Part shown: positions 1 to 7,710 of the stretch, piece by piece
Numbering within the stretch: position 1 is the first letter of the stretch
How the letters are laid out: every line of letters begins with the position of its first letter
NCBI GenBank assembly: GCA_019359355.1
Contig: JAHHHM010000018.1
Location: forward strand, 85,142-149,141
Length of the DNA: 64,000 nucleotides
Direction: 5' to 3'
DNA from: Microcoleus vaginatus WJT46-NPBG5
GTDB taxonomy: Bacteria; Cyanobacteriota; Cyanobacteriia; Cyanobacteriales; Oscillatoriaceae
The notes under the pieces: generated by a model
Seen by the model: only the letters and a program-made list of their open reading frames with translations
Database searches by the model: none
Told to the model about the DNA's origin: nothing
Program-made: the position numbers and the translations under genes

Positions 1-101
1 ATCTCAAATAAACTTGGGATAACTCACTGTAGTTAAAAAAAGAATTCTCAAAATTCTGCTATTTCATCCCAACACAAAATTGGTATTTTCTCTATCCGTG
101 T

Positions 102-761
102 TTATCCCGATGCCAGCCGATCTGCCAAACGAGTTGTCTCTGGGAGCCGGTATTTGGGGGTGCAGCGCAACACATAATCAATTGCACTTGTCAAGGAAAT
201 CCGATGGCCGGTTGAGACAAAGATCGGGTTAACACCGGCACGAGTTCTCAGCACTGCCCCAACCACTTCACCCTGATGTCGCAACGGTTGCCAACTGCCC
301 CGATCCCCCGGCACCTGATCATGTTCTCCAATAAACCGCGTCTTTGCCACTCCAATTGCCGGGATATTTGCCAAAACACCCAAATGACAAGCTAAACCAA
401 AGCGGCGGGGATGGGCTAATCCTTGCCCATCACACAGCAACAAATCAGGGGCAACGGTTAGCTTTTCTAACGCATCCAAAACTGCCGGCACTTCCCGAAA
501 CGAAAGAAACCCTGGAATGTAAGGAAAAGTTGTCGGTTGCAAAGCGATTGCTGAGGAGTGCAATTGCAAGTCTGGAAAACTCAAAACCGCCACAGCCGCC
601 CGCGTTATCGAGTTGGCGAGATCATAACCCACATCCACACCGGCAACATAGCGCACCTCCCCCAGCCGATCTTCTGCAATCACCTCAGATCGCAGCTGCT
701 GTTGAATTGCGATAGCCTCTTGTGTCGTCTGAGGCCAAGCATGAGTCCTGTTAATCTTCAT
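102..761 (-). CDS. nfi: Endonuclease V (deoxyinosine 3' endonuclease)
   Basis: Endonuclease V nicks DNA at the second phosphodiester bond 3' of deoxyinosine and starts repair of deaminated adenine. The 219-residue product has the expected family length. Visible family signatures are VAGVDVGYD with Asp43, PYIPGFLSFRE with Glu90, and LLLCDGQG with Asp111, which match the acidic metal-binding catalytic triad. GVAKTRFIG near residue 145 is the usual lysine-containing DNA-contact segment. The gene is transcribed alone on the minus strand. A TATAAT box lies only 8 bp upstream of the ATG (positions 770-775), so the leader would be extremely short. The family call is secure; activity is inferred from the intact triad. 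Confidence 0.95.
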   Translation of the reverse strand: MKINRTHAWPQTTQEAIAIQQQLRSEVIAEDRLGEVRYVAGVDVGYDLANSITRAAVAVLSFPDLQLHSSAIALQPTTFPYIPGFLSFREVPAVLDALEKLTVAPDLLLCDGQGLAHPRRFGLACHLGVLANIPAIGVAKTRFIGEHDQVPGDRGSWQPLRHQGEVVGAVLRTRAGVNPIFVSTGHRISLTSAIDYVLRCTPKYRLPETTRLADRLASG

Positions 762-1131
762 TTTCTTATATTATATTCAGGCTGACACCTATCATTTTTA
801 CTCTCTAGCATGATAAAAGGGTGATTGCTAGTATTACGATCAACCTGATGGCATCCTTAAAGCAAAACGAGCTTGCCGGCAACTTGAGCGCTAGTCGCCG
901 CGCACAACATCAACTTCCCTAAACCGCACTGACGACGTTTGCGATAAAGGATCAACAAACTTTGTCTGAAGAGGGCGTTATTCCTAAACTTGATAATCAG
1001 CATGGAATTTGCCGTAAAATTTAGGATATTTTTTTTGACAAACATCAACGCCGGCACAATCTAAATTTGTCCCACTCTCCCAGTCCTAGCAGTACAATTC
1101 AGTATCATCAAATCCTTGAGGCGAGCGAACC
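762..1131. other. Intergenic region between divergent nfi and SPFH genes
   Basis: This divergent spacer holds the TATAAT box of nfi at 770-775 (minus strand). A 66-codon reading frame on the minus strand (857-1057) has no recognisable domain, no ribosome-binding site and an uninformative composition, so I treat it as non-coding. The SPFH gene is preceded by GAGGCGAGCGAACC just before its ATG, a usable ribosome-binding site. Confidence 0.5.
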
Positions 1132-1980
1132 ATGAAAGATGCAAAATTTCTTTACAACCCCACCCTTATTTCTTACATTGTCGGGGGAATCGTCCTCGTC
1201 TTGGCAGCAATCTTATTCAAGCCTTTTGCCATCGTGAATCCGGGCGAACGTGGCGTTGTGATGCAGTTTGGCAAAGTTCTGGCCAATGTTTTAGATGAAG
1301 GCATTCACCCCATTGTGCCGATTGTGAACACAGTTAAAACAATCAGTGTCCAAGTACAAAAAAGTGATGTCCAGTCAGAAGCATCGTCTAAAGACTTACA
1401 AGACGTAAAAACACTGGTTGCCGTCAACTGGCATATTGACCCCAAGCGAGTGAATGAAGTTTACCAGCGCATCGGTGATGAAAAGGAGCTTTTGAATCGG
1501 ATTATTGCACCTGCCGTATCTGAAGTTGTTAAAGCATCGACAGCAAAAAAAACGGCTGAAGAAATTATTACCCAGCGCACAGAACTTAAACAAGAAATTG
1601 ACACGACACTCAAAGAACGTCTAGCCGCTTACGGAATTTTAGTTGATGATGTGTCTTTGGTGGATATATCTTTTTCTCCTGAATTTGCCAAAGCGATTGA
1701 ATCCAAACAAATTGCCGAACAAGAAGCCAAACGCGCAGATTTTACTGCGTTGAGAGCTGAAAAAGAAGCTCAAGCAGAAGTTAACCGCGCCAGAGGTCAA
1801 GCTGAAGCACAGCGGTTACAGCGGCAAACCATATCCGCTGAGTTGCTACAACAACAAGCGATTGAGAAATGGAATGGTCAGTTTCCAATGGTGATGGGTG
1901 GCAGCAACACCCTGCCTTTTATCAATATTAATCCGTCAAACTTGTCATCCGGTTCCGCGCCGGTGGCTCCCGCACAATAA
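1132..1980 (+). CDS. Prohibitin-family SPFH/Band 7 membrane protein
   Basis: A 282-residue SPFH (stomatin/prohibitin/flotillin/HflK) protein. Residues about 12-35 form one hydrophobic anchor (ISYIVGGIVLVLAAILF), followed by the NPGERGVVMQFGKV start of the Band 7 domain, which runs to about residue 200. A charged Glu/Ala/Lys/Arg-rich coiled coil follows (about 185-240), then a Pro/Ser-rich tail ending PVAPAQ. The whole fold matches bacterial prohibitin homologues, which form ring assemblies on membranes and often modulate membrane proteases. Start: the ATG at 1132 follows GAGGCGAGCG; an alternative out-of-frame reading exists but has no family match. The gene appears monocistronic. The family call is strong; the partner and membrane (plasma or thylakoid) cannot be told from sequence. 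Confidence 0.92.
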   Translation: MKDAKFLYNPTLISYIVGGIVLVLAAILFKPFAIVNPGERGVVMQFGKVLANVLDEGIHPIVPIVNTVKTISVQVQKSDVQSEASSKDLQDVKTLVAVNWHIDPKRVNEVYQRIGDEKELLNRIIAPAVSEVVKASTAKKTAEEIITQRTELKQEIDTTLKERLAAYGILVDDVSLVDISFSPEFAKAIESKQIAEQEAKRADFTALRAEKEAQAEVNRARGQAEAQRLQRQTISAELLQQQAIEKWNGQFPMVMGGSNTLPFININPSNLSSGSAPVAPAQ

Positions 1981-1999
1981 GTTTTTTGCTTGAAAAAAG

Positions 2000-2094
2000 G
2001 TTATTAGCTATTAGCTTTATGTTGTTTTTTAGAGGTCTTTTGTTGTTTAAAAATGAAAGACAAATCAATCTCAGGAAGACTAATAGCTGATAAC
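2000..2094. repeat. Imperfect 15-bp inverted repeat after the SPFH gene
   Basis: GTTATTAGCTATTAG at 2000-2014 pairs with CTAATAGCTGATAAC at 2080-2094 with a single G-T pair. It starts 20 bp after the SPFH stop codon. It could fold the 3' end of that transcript. The TTAGCTA units resemble the short intergenic repeats common in filamentous cyanobacteria. Confidence 0.5.
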
Positions 2095-2656
2095 TAGAAT
2101 AATAGGAAAGTGTCAGAAAATACTAGAGCGCTTACTAAACTGTACATATCTTAAAATCAACTAAGTTATTATGAAAAATAATGTATAATATTTTTCTAGT
2201 ATTTAAAATTAAAACATAGCAGTTACTGTAGGTAACGTTTTCAAGAAATCTATAAAAATATTAAAGTTGCACAAATTTGGGCGCTGAACTGTTAATTTTA
2301 TCTGTGTACATCTACAGTTAAAAAAATCAAGTTTTGCAATAAATATACTATCGATGTAACGCCGGCTTTAAAAATTGGCAAGATAGGTGAGGAGATATAA
2401 TTTTAAATTAGTACATCTTTAATAAAATATAATAAAAATAGCTAGAAGATATGCCGGCAACAGCACGACAAATTGCGAGAGACTTCGTTTTGCTGAAGAC
2501 AGCGGATCAGGACGTTATGGGCTGAATAGGGGCTATTTTCCTCGAAAAACCGCTTAAACGTTAACGTAGAGTTTAAGAAGTTGTTAAATCTTCCGGAAAA
2601 GCCAGATTTCTGTGGCTAACTATAAATCATAAGATACCTCCTAACTGCGTTCTTTG

Positions 2657-2690
2657 CCCCATTTGCGCCCTCCGTGCCAGATGGGGTTTT
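2657..2690 (+). terminator. Terminator-like hairpin CCCCAT/ATGGGG plus T-run
   Basis: CCCCAT (2657-2662) and ATGGGG (2681-2686) form a 6-bp stem directly followed by TTTT. No coding region ends nearby; the closest upstream stop is about 675 bp away. It is either a terminator for an unannotated small RNA or part of a dispersed intergenic repeat. Confidence 0.35.
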
Positions 2691-2761
2691 ATGTTTGAGG
2701 GGTAGGGGTGCAAACCGGCACCGAAACTGATAATCTGGGTCAATTCGTTGATAGTTGATTT

Positions 2762-4084
2762 ATGCACCGCAATCGGCTTCCTCCGGGCGAGATGGGTTTG
2801 CCTGGAATCGGTCAAACTCTGCAATTTCTTTTTGACCGGGATTATCTTCAGAATCGCTACGCCCAGTATGGGCCAATTTTTAAAACTCGCTTGCTGGGCA
2901 AACCGGCTGTATTTATGATCGGCCCAGAAGCGAATGAATTTCTCTTAGCCAGTCATGCCGAGCATTTTTCCTGGCGAGAGGGTTGGCCAGAGACGTTTAA
3001 AATTTTGTTGGGGGAGTCGCTGTTTGTTCAAGATGGCGAAGAACACCGGCGCAACCGGCGGCTGATGATGCCGGCACTACATGGCCCAGCGCTGACTAGC
3101 TATCTCGCCACGATGGAATCAATTACCCAGCGCTATCTTCAGCAATGGGAACAGCAAAAAGAGTTCCGCTGGTTTGAAGAATTTAAACAGCTAACCTTTG
3201 ACATTGCCAGTGAGTTGCTGCTGGGTGCAAGTGCCGGCCCTGAAGTAGCTAGACTCAGCCAGCTATTTTCCACCCTGACAATGGGTTTATTTTCCCTGTT
3301 TCCGGTGCGCTTGCCGGTGACGCAGTTCGGTAAATCCGTTGCTGCGCGAAACCAACTGTTGCAACACATTACCGGAGTTGTGCGGCAACGCCAGCAAAAT
3401 CCAACTAACGATGTACTTAGCTTGTTATTACAAGCGCGTGATGATGAAGGTAATAGCCTCAGCCTGAAAGAACTCACCGCCCAAGCAATGCTGATGCTGT
3501 TTGCCGGCCATGAAACCACCACTTCGATGCTGACTTGGTTGTGCTTGGAATTAGGCCGGCATCGAGAAATCTTAGAACGCGCCAGAACCGAACAGCAAAC
3601 CCTAGCAGAAAAAGGGCCACTGAATTTAGAACAATTGGGGCAAATGCCCTATTTAGAGCAAATTCTACTAGAGGTGGAGCGCTTGCATCCGCCGGTTGGG
3701 GGTGGGTTTCGCGGCGTGGTAAAGCCCTTTGAGTTTAACGGTTATTATGTGCCGGCTGGATGGCTGGCACTGTACTCGATCAAAATGACCCACAAGCTGC
3801 CAGAGATTTACCCCGAACCTTACCGATTTGATCCAGATCGGTTCAGTCCCAGCCGGCAAGAACATAAAAAGCAACCCTTTAGTTTAGTCGGATTTGGTGG
3901 TGGGCCAAGAGTTTGTATTGGCATCGCCTTCGCCAAGATGGAAATGAAAATCGTTGCGGCGCAATTATTACGACACTATCAATGGGAATTGCTGCCCGAT
4001 CAAAGTTTAGAAACCGTTGAGGTTCCCACGCGCCGGCCTAAAGATGGGTTGCGCGTGCGATTTCAAAGGCTACAATCCGAATGA
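2762..4084 (+). CDS. Cytochrome P450, CYP120-like
   Basis: A 440-residue soluble P450 without an N-terminal membrane anchor. The I-helix motif is LFAGHETTTSML, the K-helix ExxR is EVERLHPP followed by VGGGFR, and the haem loop is FGGGPRVCIG with proximal Cys385. The opening PPGEMGLPGIGQTLQFL and the VGGGFR and RPKDGLRV segments resemble the cyanobacterial CYP120 family, whose Synechocystis member hydroxylates retinoids. The start at 2762 leaves the short Pro-rich N-terminus normal for the family. No ferredoxin or reductase gene is adjacent, so electrons presumably come from general ferredoxin. The substrate is not deducible from sequence; a retinoid or carotenoid-derived apo-compound is a guess by homology. 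Confidence 0.93.
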   Translation: MHRNRLPPGEMGLPGIGQTLQFLFDRDYLQNRYAQYGPIFKTRLLGKPAVFMIGPEANEFLLASHAEHFSWREGWPETFKILLGESLFVQDGEEHRRNRRLMMPALHGPALTSYLATMESITQRYLQQWEQQKEFRWFEEFKQLTFDIASELLLGASAGPEVARLSQLFSTLTMGLFSLFPVRLPVTQFGKSVAARNQLLQHITGVVRQRQQNPTNDVLSLLLQARDDEGNSLSLKELTAQAMLMLFAGHETTTSMLTWLCLELGRHREILERARTEQQTLAEKGPLNLEQLGQMPYLEQILLEVERLHPPVGGGFRGVVKPFEFNGYYVPAGWLALYSIKMTHKLPEIYPEPYRFDPDRFSPSRQEHKKQPFSLVGFGGGPRVCIGIAFAKMEMKIVAAQLLRHYQWELLPDQSLETVEVPTRRPKDGLRVRFQRLQSE

Positions 4085-4227
4085 GATGGGCGTTAGCTTA
4101 AAACAAGCCTGATTAGATGTAACAATCCTCAATGTCAAGATATTAAAGACCGGCTTATTAAGTTGAATAATATTAATAGTTGATTCCAGCGGGATGCTAC
4201 AACAGAAAAGAGCGCTGCGGAGTAGAG

Positions 4228-4800
4228 ATGAATCAACTAATTTTAGAGTGGTTAGAAGCCGGTCAGCCCAGATCCCAAACTATCCAAGACCAACAGCCCA
4301 GCAAACATCCGGGAACCGTCCGCATTGGTCGCGACCCCAGCCGGTGTGATATCGTATTGACGCATCCAACCGTATCAGGGCTGCACATCGAAATCTTTTT
4401 TAACCGGCAGCAAAATAACTTTTCATTGCGAAACCTTCGCGATACAAATCCACCCGCTGTTGATGGACACCGACTGAGTGTGGGAGAACTGCCTCTCCAC
4501 CCAGACAGCAGAATTCTTTTAGGAGAAGTGGAACTCAATGTTGTTGCAGTATCTGTGGCAACTTCTGGGGTTGCGCCGACAGTTATCGCATCTCCACCGG
4601 CAGCGATTCCAGCATTTCCCTCACCCGCAAAGCCGGTTAAAGCATCGATTTCCCCAACTGTCCCCCCAAATGCTAATTACGGTTTGGAGTGTCCCTGTTG
4701 CAACCGCATTTCCCCCTACGAACGGCTAGACTTGGGCTGTCCTTGGTGTGGCACTTCCCTGGCAGCAGCCGTGAGTGTTGTCATGCCTCCCGGTTCTTAG
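4228..4800 (+). CDS. FHA-domain protein with C-terminal zinc ribbon
   Basis: A 190-residue protein with an FHA (phosphothreonine-binding) domain at about residues 28-110. The core residues are VRIGRDPSRCDIVL and SGLHIEI, which supply the Gly-Arg, Ser and His positions typical of ligand-binding FHA loops. A Pro/Ala-rich linker follows, then CPCC and CPWC pairs (C-x2-C...C-x2-C) that form a small zinc ribbon. I chose the ATG at 4228, preceded by GGAGTAGAG, over the ATG at 4180, which would add 16 residues with no family match. The next gene also begins with an FHA domain, and a Ser/Thr kinase with its own zinc ribbon lies 4 kb away. This suggests, without proving, a phosphorylation-dependent module. 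Confidence 0.82.
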   Translation: MNQLILEWLEAGQPRSQTIQDQQPSKHPGTVRIGRDPSRCDIVLTHPTVSGLHIEIFFNRQQNNFSLRNLRDTNPPAVDGHRLSVGELPLHPDSRILLGEVELNVVAVSVATSGVAPTVIASPPAAIPAFPSPAKPVKASISPTVPPNANYGLECPCCNRISPYERLDLGCPWCGTSLAAAVSVVMPPGS

Positions 4801-4803
4801 AGG

Positions 4804-5030
4804 TATTGGGCATGGGGCATAGGGCATTGGGCATTGAATAAGAGGCAGAGTGGGAGACGGGGAGAAATTTCCAATTTCTTCCTAGTTGTAATGACGACCA
4901 GAATCTACCTAAAAAGGGGCAACTTAACCACAAACTCACCCATACCGTTCTTATTAGGCAAGCCATGCCCCATGCCCCATCCCCAATGCCCCATCCCCAA
5001 TGCCCAATGCCCAACGCCCAAAAATCCAAT
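4804..5030. repeat. Degenerate GGGCAT(T/G) repeats arranged as an inverted pair
   Basis: The left block (4804-4837) is built of GGGCATTGGGCAT and GGGGCAT units. The right block (4963-5030) carries the complementary ATGCCCC and AATGCCC units several times over. They can pair over 30 or more bases and flank about 125 bp of ordinary sequence. Such GGCATTGGGCAT arrays are familiar dispersed intergenic repeats in filamentous cyanobacteria. Here they separate the two FHA genes and could attenuate read-through or form an mRNA-stabilising stem. Confidence 0.65.
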
Positions 5031-5045
5031 ATCTAAAATCCTAAG

Positions 5046-7010
5046 ATGGTATCACCTGTACAAATACGATTGAGATGGGAAGATCCGGCGACTGGGGAAC
5101 GGCGGGAACCGGTACTGAGTTTACCCATTGCCCTAGGACGAGAATTTTCTCAAATGCCTGGGGAAATTGCCGGCAGTCGCGTCTCCCGTTTGGTACTCAA
5201 TAGCGATCAAGTTACTCGCTTCCATGCCTTGATTGATATGGAGTCAGGCGGGTTAGTCGTTGTTGATCAAAGCAGCCGCAATGGAACGTTTGTCAATGGT
5301 ACGCTTCACAAACGCTGCGCCTTGGCGAATGGCGATACGCTGCAAATTGGCCCTTACCAGATTAATGTCTCGTTTGCCGCTTCTGCGGCTGCCCCAACAC
5401 AAGCCGGTAATTCGCCCATCTTATTTAATCCCCAGACGGATCTGCCCGATCCGACTCAGCCGCCACAGCCGCCGGTGATTGCTGCCGGCTTTCCACCTCA
5501 AGCATTTGTCGATTCTAAAATTGTGCCGGTGCAAGATTTGCACGCAACAGGGTTGCCGGTGGATGAAATCGATTATGCGGCGATTGGTGCCGGCTTGGGG
5601 AGTTTTATCTGGGTTGATTTATTGCGGATTTTTGGAGTTAAACCAGGGCAAATTGCGGCTTTAGGCATGGAGAAAGAACCCTACGCCCGTTATCGTCGGC
5701 TTTGCCTTAATTCCCAAATTCCTTTACACGAACGGTTGCGTTCCAATTCAGATTCCTGTCCCGATAATATATGGGGTTGGCCGAGTTATGCCCTGCGCGA
5801 GGCTTGGGGCGACTTTTTTAAAGGGCAAATTGGGGCATCTTTTAAATATTTGTGGCAAGTCTTTGCAGAACCAACCTTTGCTGAAACGTACACACCTCGC
5901 GCCGGCAATGTGTTTAATTCGATTGATCGAGAAGCCACGCGGATTGGTTGGGATGGCATCTTTCGCTACGGGCGCATTCGGGCAATTCGCAAAACCGATG
6001 ATGGGCGCTATGCCATTGCTTACTCACGCGGAGATGCCAGCCGGCGTGATCGGGCATTTCTGTTAACAAAATATGTGCAAATCGCCACTGGCTATCCAGC
6101 GATTCAATTTCTCCCAGATTTGCAAGATTACCGCGAAAAAACTGGCGATTTTAAATCTGTTGTGAATGCCTATGAAGATCATAAGCATGTTTATGAATAT
6201 TTAGAGCAAAATGGCGGCACCGTACTAATTCGTGGGCGGGGAATTGTGGCGTCTCGAATTGTGCAGCGAATTTATGAAGCGCGGCAACGCAACCCGAATA
6301 TTTCCCTCTTACATTTAATGCGATCTCCGAAGCCTCAAGGTAACAAATTTGGCAGTGCTCAGCGTCAAGTTAAAAATCACTATGAATTTCAACCTTTTAA
6401 CTGGCCAAAAGCCGGTTGGGGTGGCGAAATGCGGGCAATGCTAGAACAGGCAACTCCGGAACAGCGAAAGCGTTTACTGGCAGACTGGGGCGGCAGCACA
6501 ACGGCAGATCGCGGAGATTGGAAGCGTATTGTTCAAGAAGGGTTAAATCAGGGTTGGTATCAGATTGCGTTTGGTGAAGTTGAACGCGTTGAGCGCGAAC
6601 AAAATGGCATTATTACTTACATTCAAGAGAAGGGATTTAAGGGGCAAGTGCGATTAGAGGCTAACTTTATTATTGATGCCACCGGCCTTGATGCTCATGT
6701 CACCGCAAATCCTCTCCTCAATGATTTGGTGAACTGTTACAATCTGCCGCTAAATCATTTGGGACGCTTAAGTGTTTCCAATGATTTTGAATTAGTAGAA
6801 ATGCGGGCAGATCGGGGCCGGATGTATGCTGCCGGTGCGATTACATTAGGTGGCCCTTATGCGCCGGTTGATAGCTTTTTAGGCTTACAATATGCAGCAC
6901 TTCGCACGGTTGATAGTTTAGCAGCCGCGAAGGCAACAGGAATGCGCCGGCTCAATTTTCTCACTTCTTTAGGACAGTGGTTAAAATGGGTGGCAAATCA
7001 ATCGCCTTAA
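5046..7010 (+). CDS. FHA domain fused to an FAD/NAD(P)-binding oxidoreductase
   Basis: A 654-residue two-part protein. Residues about 25-110 are an FHA domain (ALGREFSQMPG, VTRFHALI, SSRNGTFVNG, with the canonical Gly-Arg, Ser-Arg-x-His-like and Asn-Gly positions). After a Pro-rich linker (about 110-170), residues about 175-640 resemble an FAD/NAD(P)-binding protein: a dinucleotide-binding IGAGLGS at 180-186, IATGYPAIQFLP as the ATG-type motif, a second Rossmann-like LIRGRGIVASRIVQ near 395, and IIDATGLDAHVTANPLL near 540. The arrangement recalls lysine/ornithine N-monooxygenase-type flavoproteins, but the substrate is unknown. The gene is followed 32 bp later by a small membrane-protein gene, likely co-transcribed. 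The fusion of a phosphopeptide reader to a flavoenzyme is unusual. Confidence 0.82.
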   Translation: MVSPVQIRLRWEDPATGERREPVLSLPIALGREFSQMPGEIAGSRVSRLVLNSDQVTRFHALIDMESGGLVVVDQSSRNGTFVNGTLHKRCALANGDTLQIGPYQINVSFAASAAAPTQAGNSPILFNPQTDLPDPTQPPQPPVIAAGFPPQAFVDSKIVPVQDLHATGLPVDEIDYAAIGAGLGSFIWVDLLRIFGVKPGQIAALGMEKEPYARYRRLCLNSQIPLHERLRSNSDSCPDNIWGWPSYALREAWGDFFKGQIGASFKYLWQVFAEPTFAETYTPRAGNVFNSIDREATRIGWDGIFRYGRIRAIRKTDDGRYAIAYSRGDASRRDRAFLLTKYVQIATGYPAIQFLPDLQDYREKTGDFKSVVNAYEDHKHVYEYLEQNGGTVLIRGRGIVASRIVQRIYEARQRNPNISLLHLMRSPKPQGNKFGSAQRQVKNHYEFQPFNWPKAGWGGEMRAMLEQATPEQRKRLLADWGGSTTADRGDWKRIVQEGLNQGWYQIAFGEVERVEREQNGIITYIQEKGFKGQVRLEANFIIDATGLDAHVTANPLLNDLVNCYNLPLNHLGRLSVSNDFELVEMRADRGRMYAAGAITLGGPYAPVDSFLGLQYAALRTVDSLAAAKATGMRRLNFLTSLGQWLKWVANQSP

Positions 7011-7042
7011 TCAAAAAACTTCTATCTCAAACTTAAATCAAG

Positions 7043-7471
7043 ATGACTCCAACTCTACTAGGCCGATGGCAAAGCCGGTTACTTCTCTTTGCTACCGTAG
7101 GCGTCTTGCTAACCCTTCCCTTCTTTCTGGGCATGATTGGCAATAAACCGGGCGTAATTTATTTTTGGGTGCTGGGATATTTAGCACTTTTTGGCATTTG
7201 TTGGGATGTCCTTTATAACTACCTGCAAAAGTTTCGCTGGGATTATGATTGGCCAGGAGTTTTTCAACTGATTGCCGGCATTTGGGAAGGAATTTTTGTA
7301 GCGATTTTAGCGATAGTGATTGGTTTGCCCGGTGTACCCAAGGATCAATTTGAACTGCCATTATTTATCCCTCATTATACCCTTGTTTGGTTAGGAATTT
7401 ATATCGCTTCTCAGTCTTTAATGCGGATTTTGTTTGTTCGCTGGCGCTTTAAAGGTGGTCAGTGGTTGTAA
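7043..7471 (+). CDS. Small integral membrane protein, unknown function
   Basis: 142 residues with about four predicted membrane segments: 13-32 (LLLFATVGVLLTLPFFLG), 39-60, 76-97 and 112-130. A conserved-looking aromatic loop FRWDYDWPG lies between the second and third segments. No enzymatic motif is visible. It starts 32 bp after the FHA-flavoprotein stop, in the same orientation, so a shared transcript and a membrane-anchoring or redox-partner role are plausible but inferred. I do not recognise the family beyond a likely cyanobacterial conserved protein. Confidence 0.75.
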   Translation: MTPTLLGRWQSRLLLFATVGVLLTLPFFLGMIGNKPGVIYFWVLGYLALFGICWDVLYNYLQKFRWDYDWPGVFQLIAGIWEGIFVAILAIVIGLPGVPKDQFELPLFIPHYTLVWLGIYIASQSLMRILFVRWRFKGGQWL

Positions 7472-7533
7472 AGATTTTGCTCATGCCGGCATTAAAGAAT
7501 TAAGGATTTTTTTATTAGAAGGCTTCTTGTCAT

Positions 7534-7563
7534 TAGCGAGTATTTACTGATCAATACTCGCTA
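7534..7563. terminator. Bidirectional hairpin, 11-bp perfect stem
   Basis: TAGCGAGTATT (7534-7544) and AATACTCGCTA (7553-7563) form a perfect 11-bp stem with an 8-nt loop between the convergent membrane-protein and kinase genes. There is no strong T-run, so it may act as a bidirectional block or RNA-stabilising stem. Confidence 0.5.
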
Positions 7564-7592
7564 GTAAATAACTTGTCGCATAATAACAAAAA

Positions 7593-7620
7593 TTACATCA
7601 TCAATCACATTATGATGTAA
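7593..7620. terminator. Second convergent-gene hairpin, 9-bp perfect stem
   Basis: TTACATCAT (7593-7601) pairs perfectly with ATGATGTAA (7612-7620) across a 10-nt loop, 30 bp after the previous hairpin. Together the two stems separate the FHA operon from the convergent kinase gene. Confidence 0.42.
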
Positions 7621-7710
7621 AAATATCTGTGTTTATTTGCGCGCATTTACAGTTAAAAATCAACCTTTTTTGAAAAAATTTGTTATTATACTCAAAAATC
7701 AAGCAAAAAT

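Larger units (their letters stand above)
1981..2761. other. Long AT-rich intergenic region upstream of the P450 gene
   Basis: No gene was recognised in this 780-bp spacer. It starts with an imperfect 15-bp inverted repeat (2000-2014 and 2080-2094, one G-T pair) made of TTAGCTATTAGC-like units, then a very AT-rich stretch (about 2110-2450). Near its end is a terminator-like hairpin (2657-2690). A hairpin followed by T residues so far from any upstream stop codon could end an untranslated RNA starting somewhere after 2450, but no known RNA family was recognised. Confidence 0.4.

Noticed and set aside
857..1057. 66-codon minus-strand reading frame in the nfi/SPFH spacer
   Set aside because: No domain, no ribosome-binding site and no sign of conserved protein composition.
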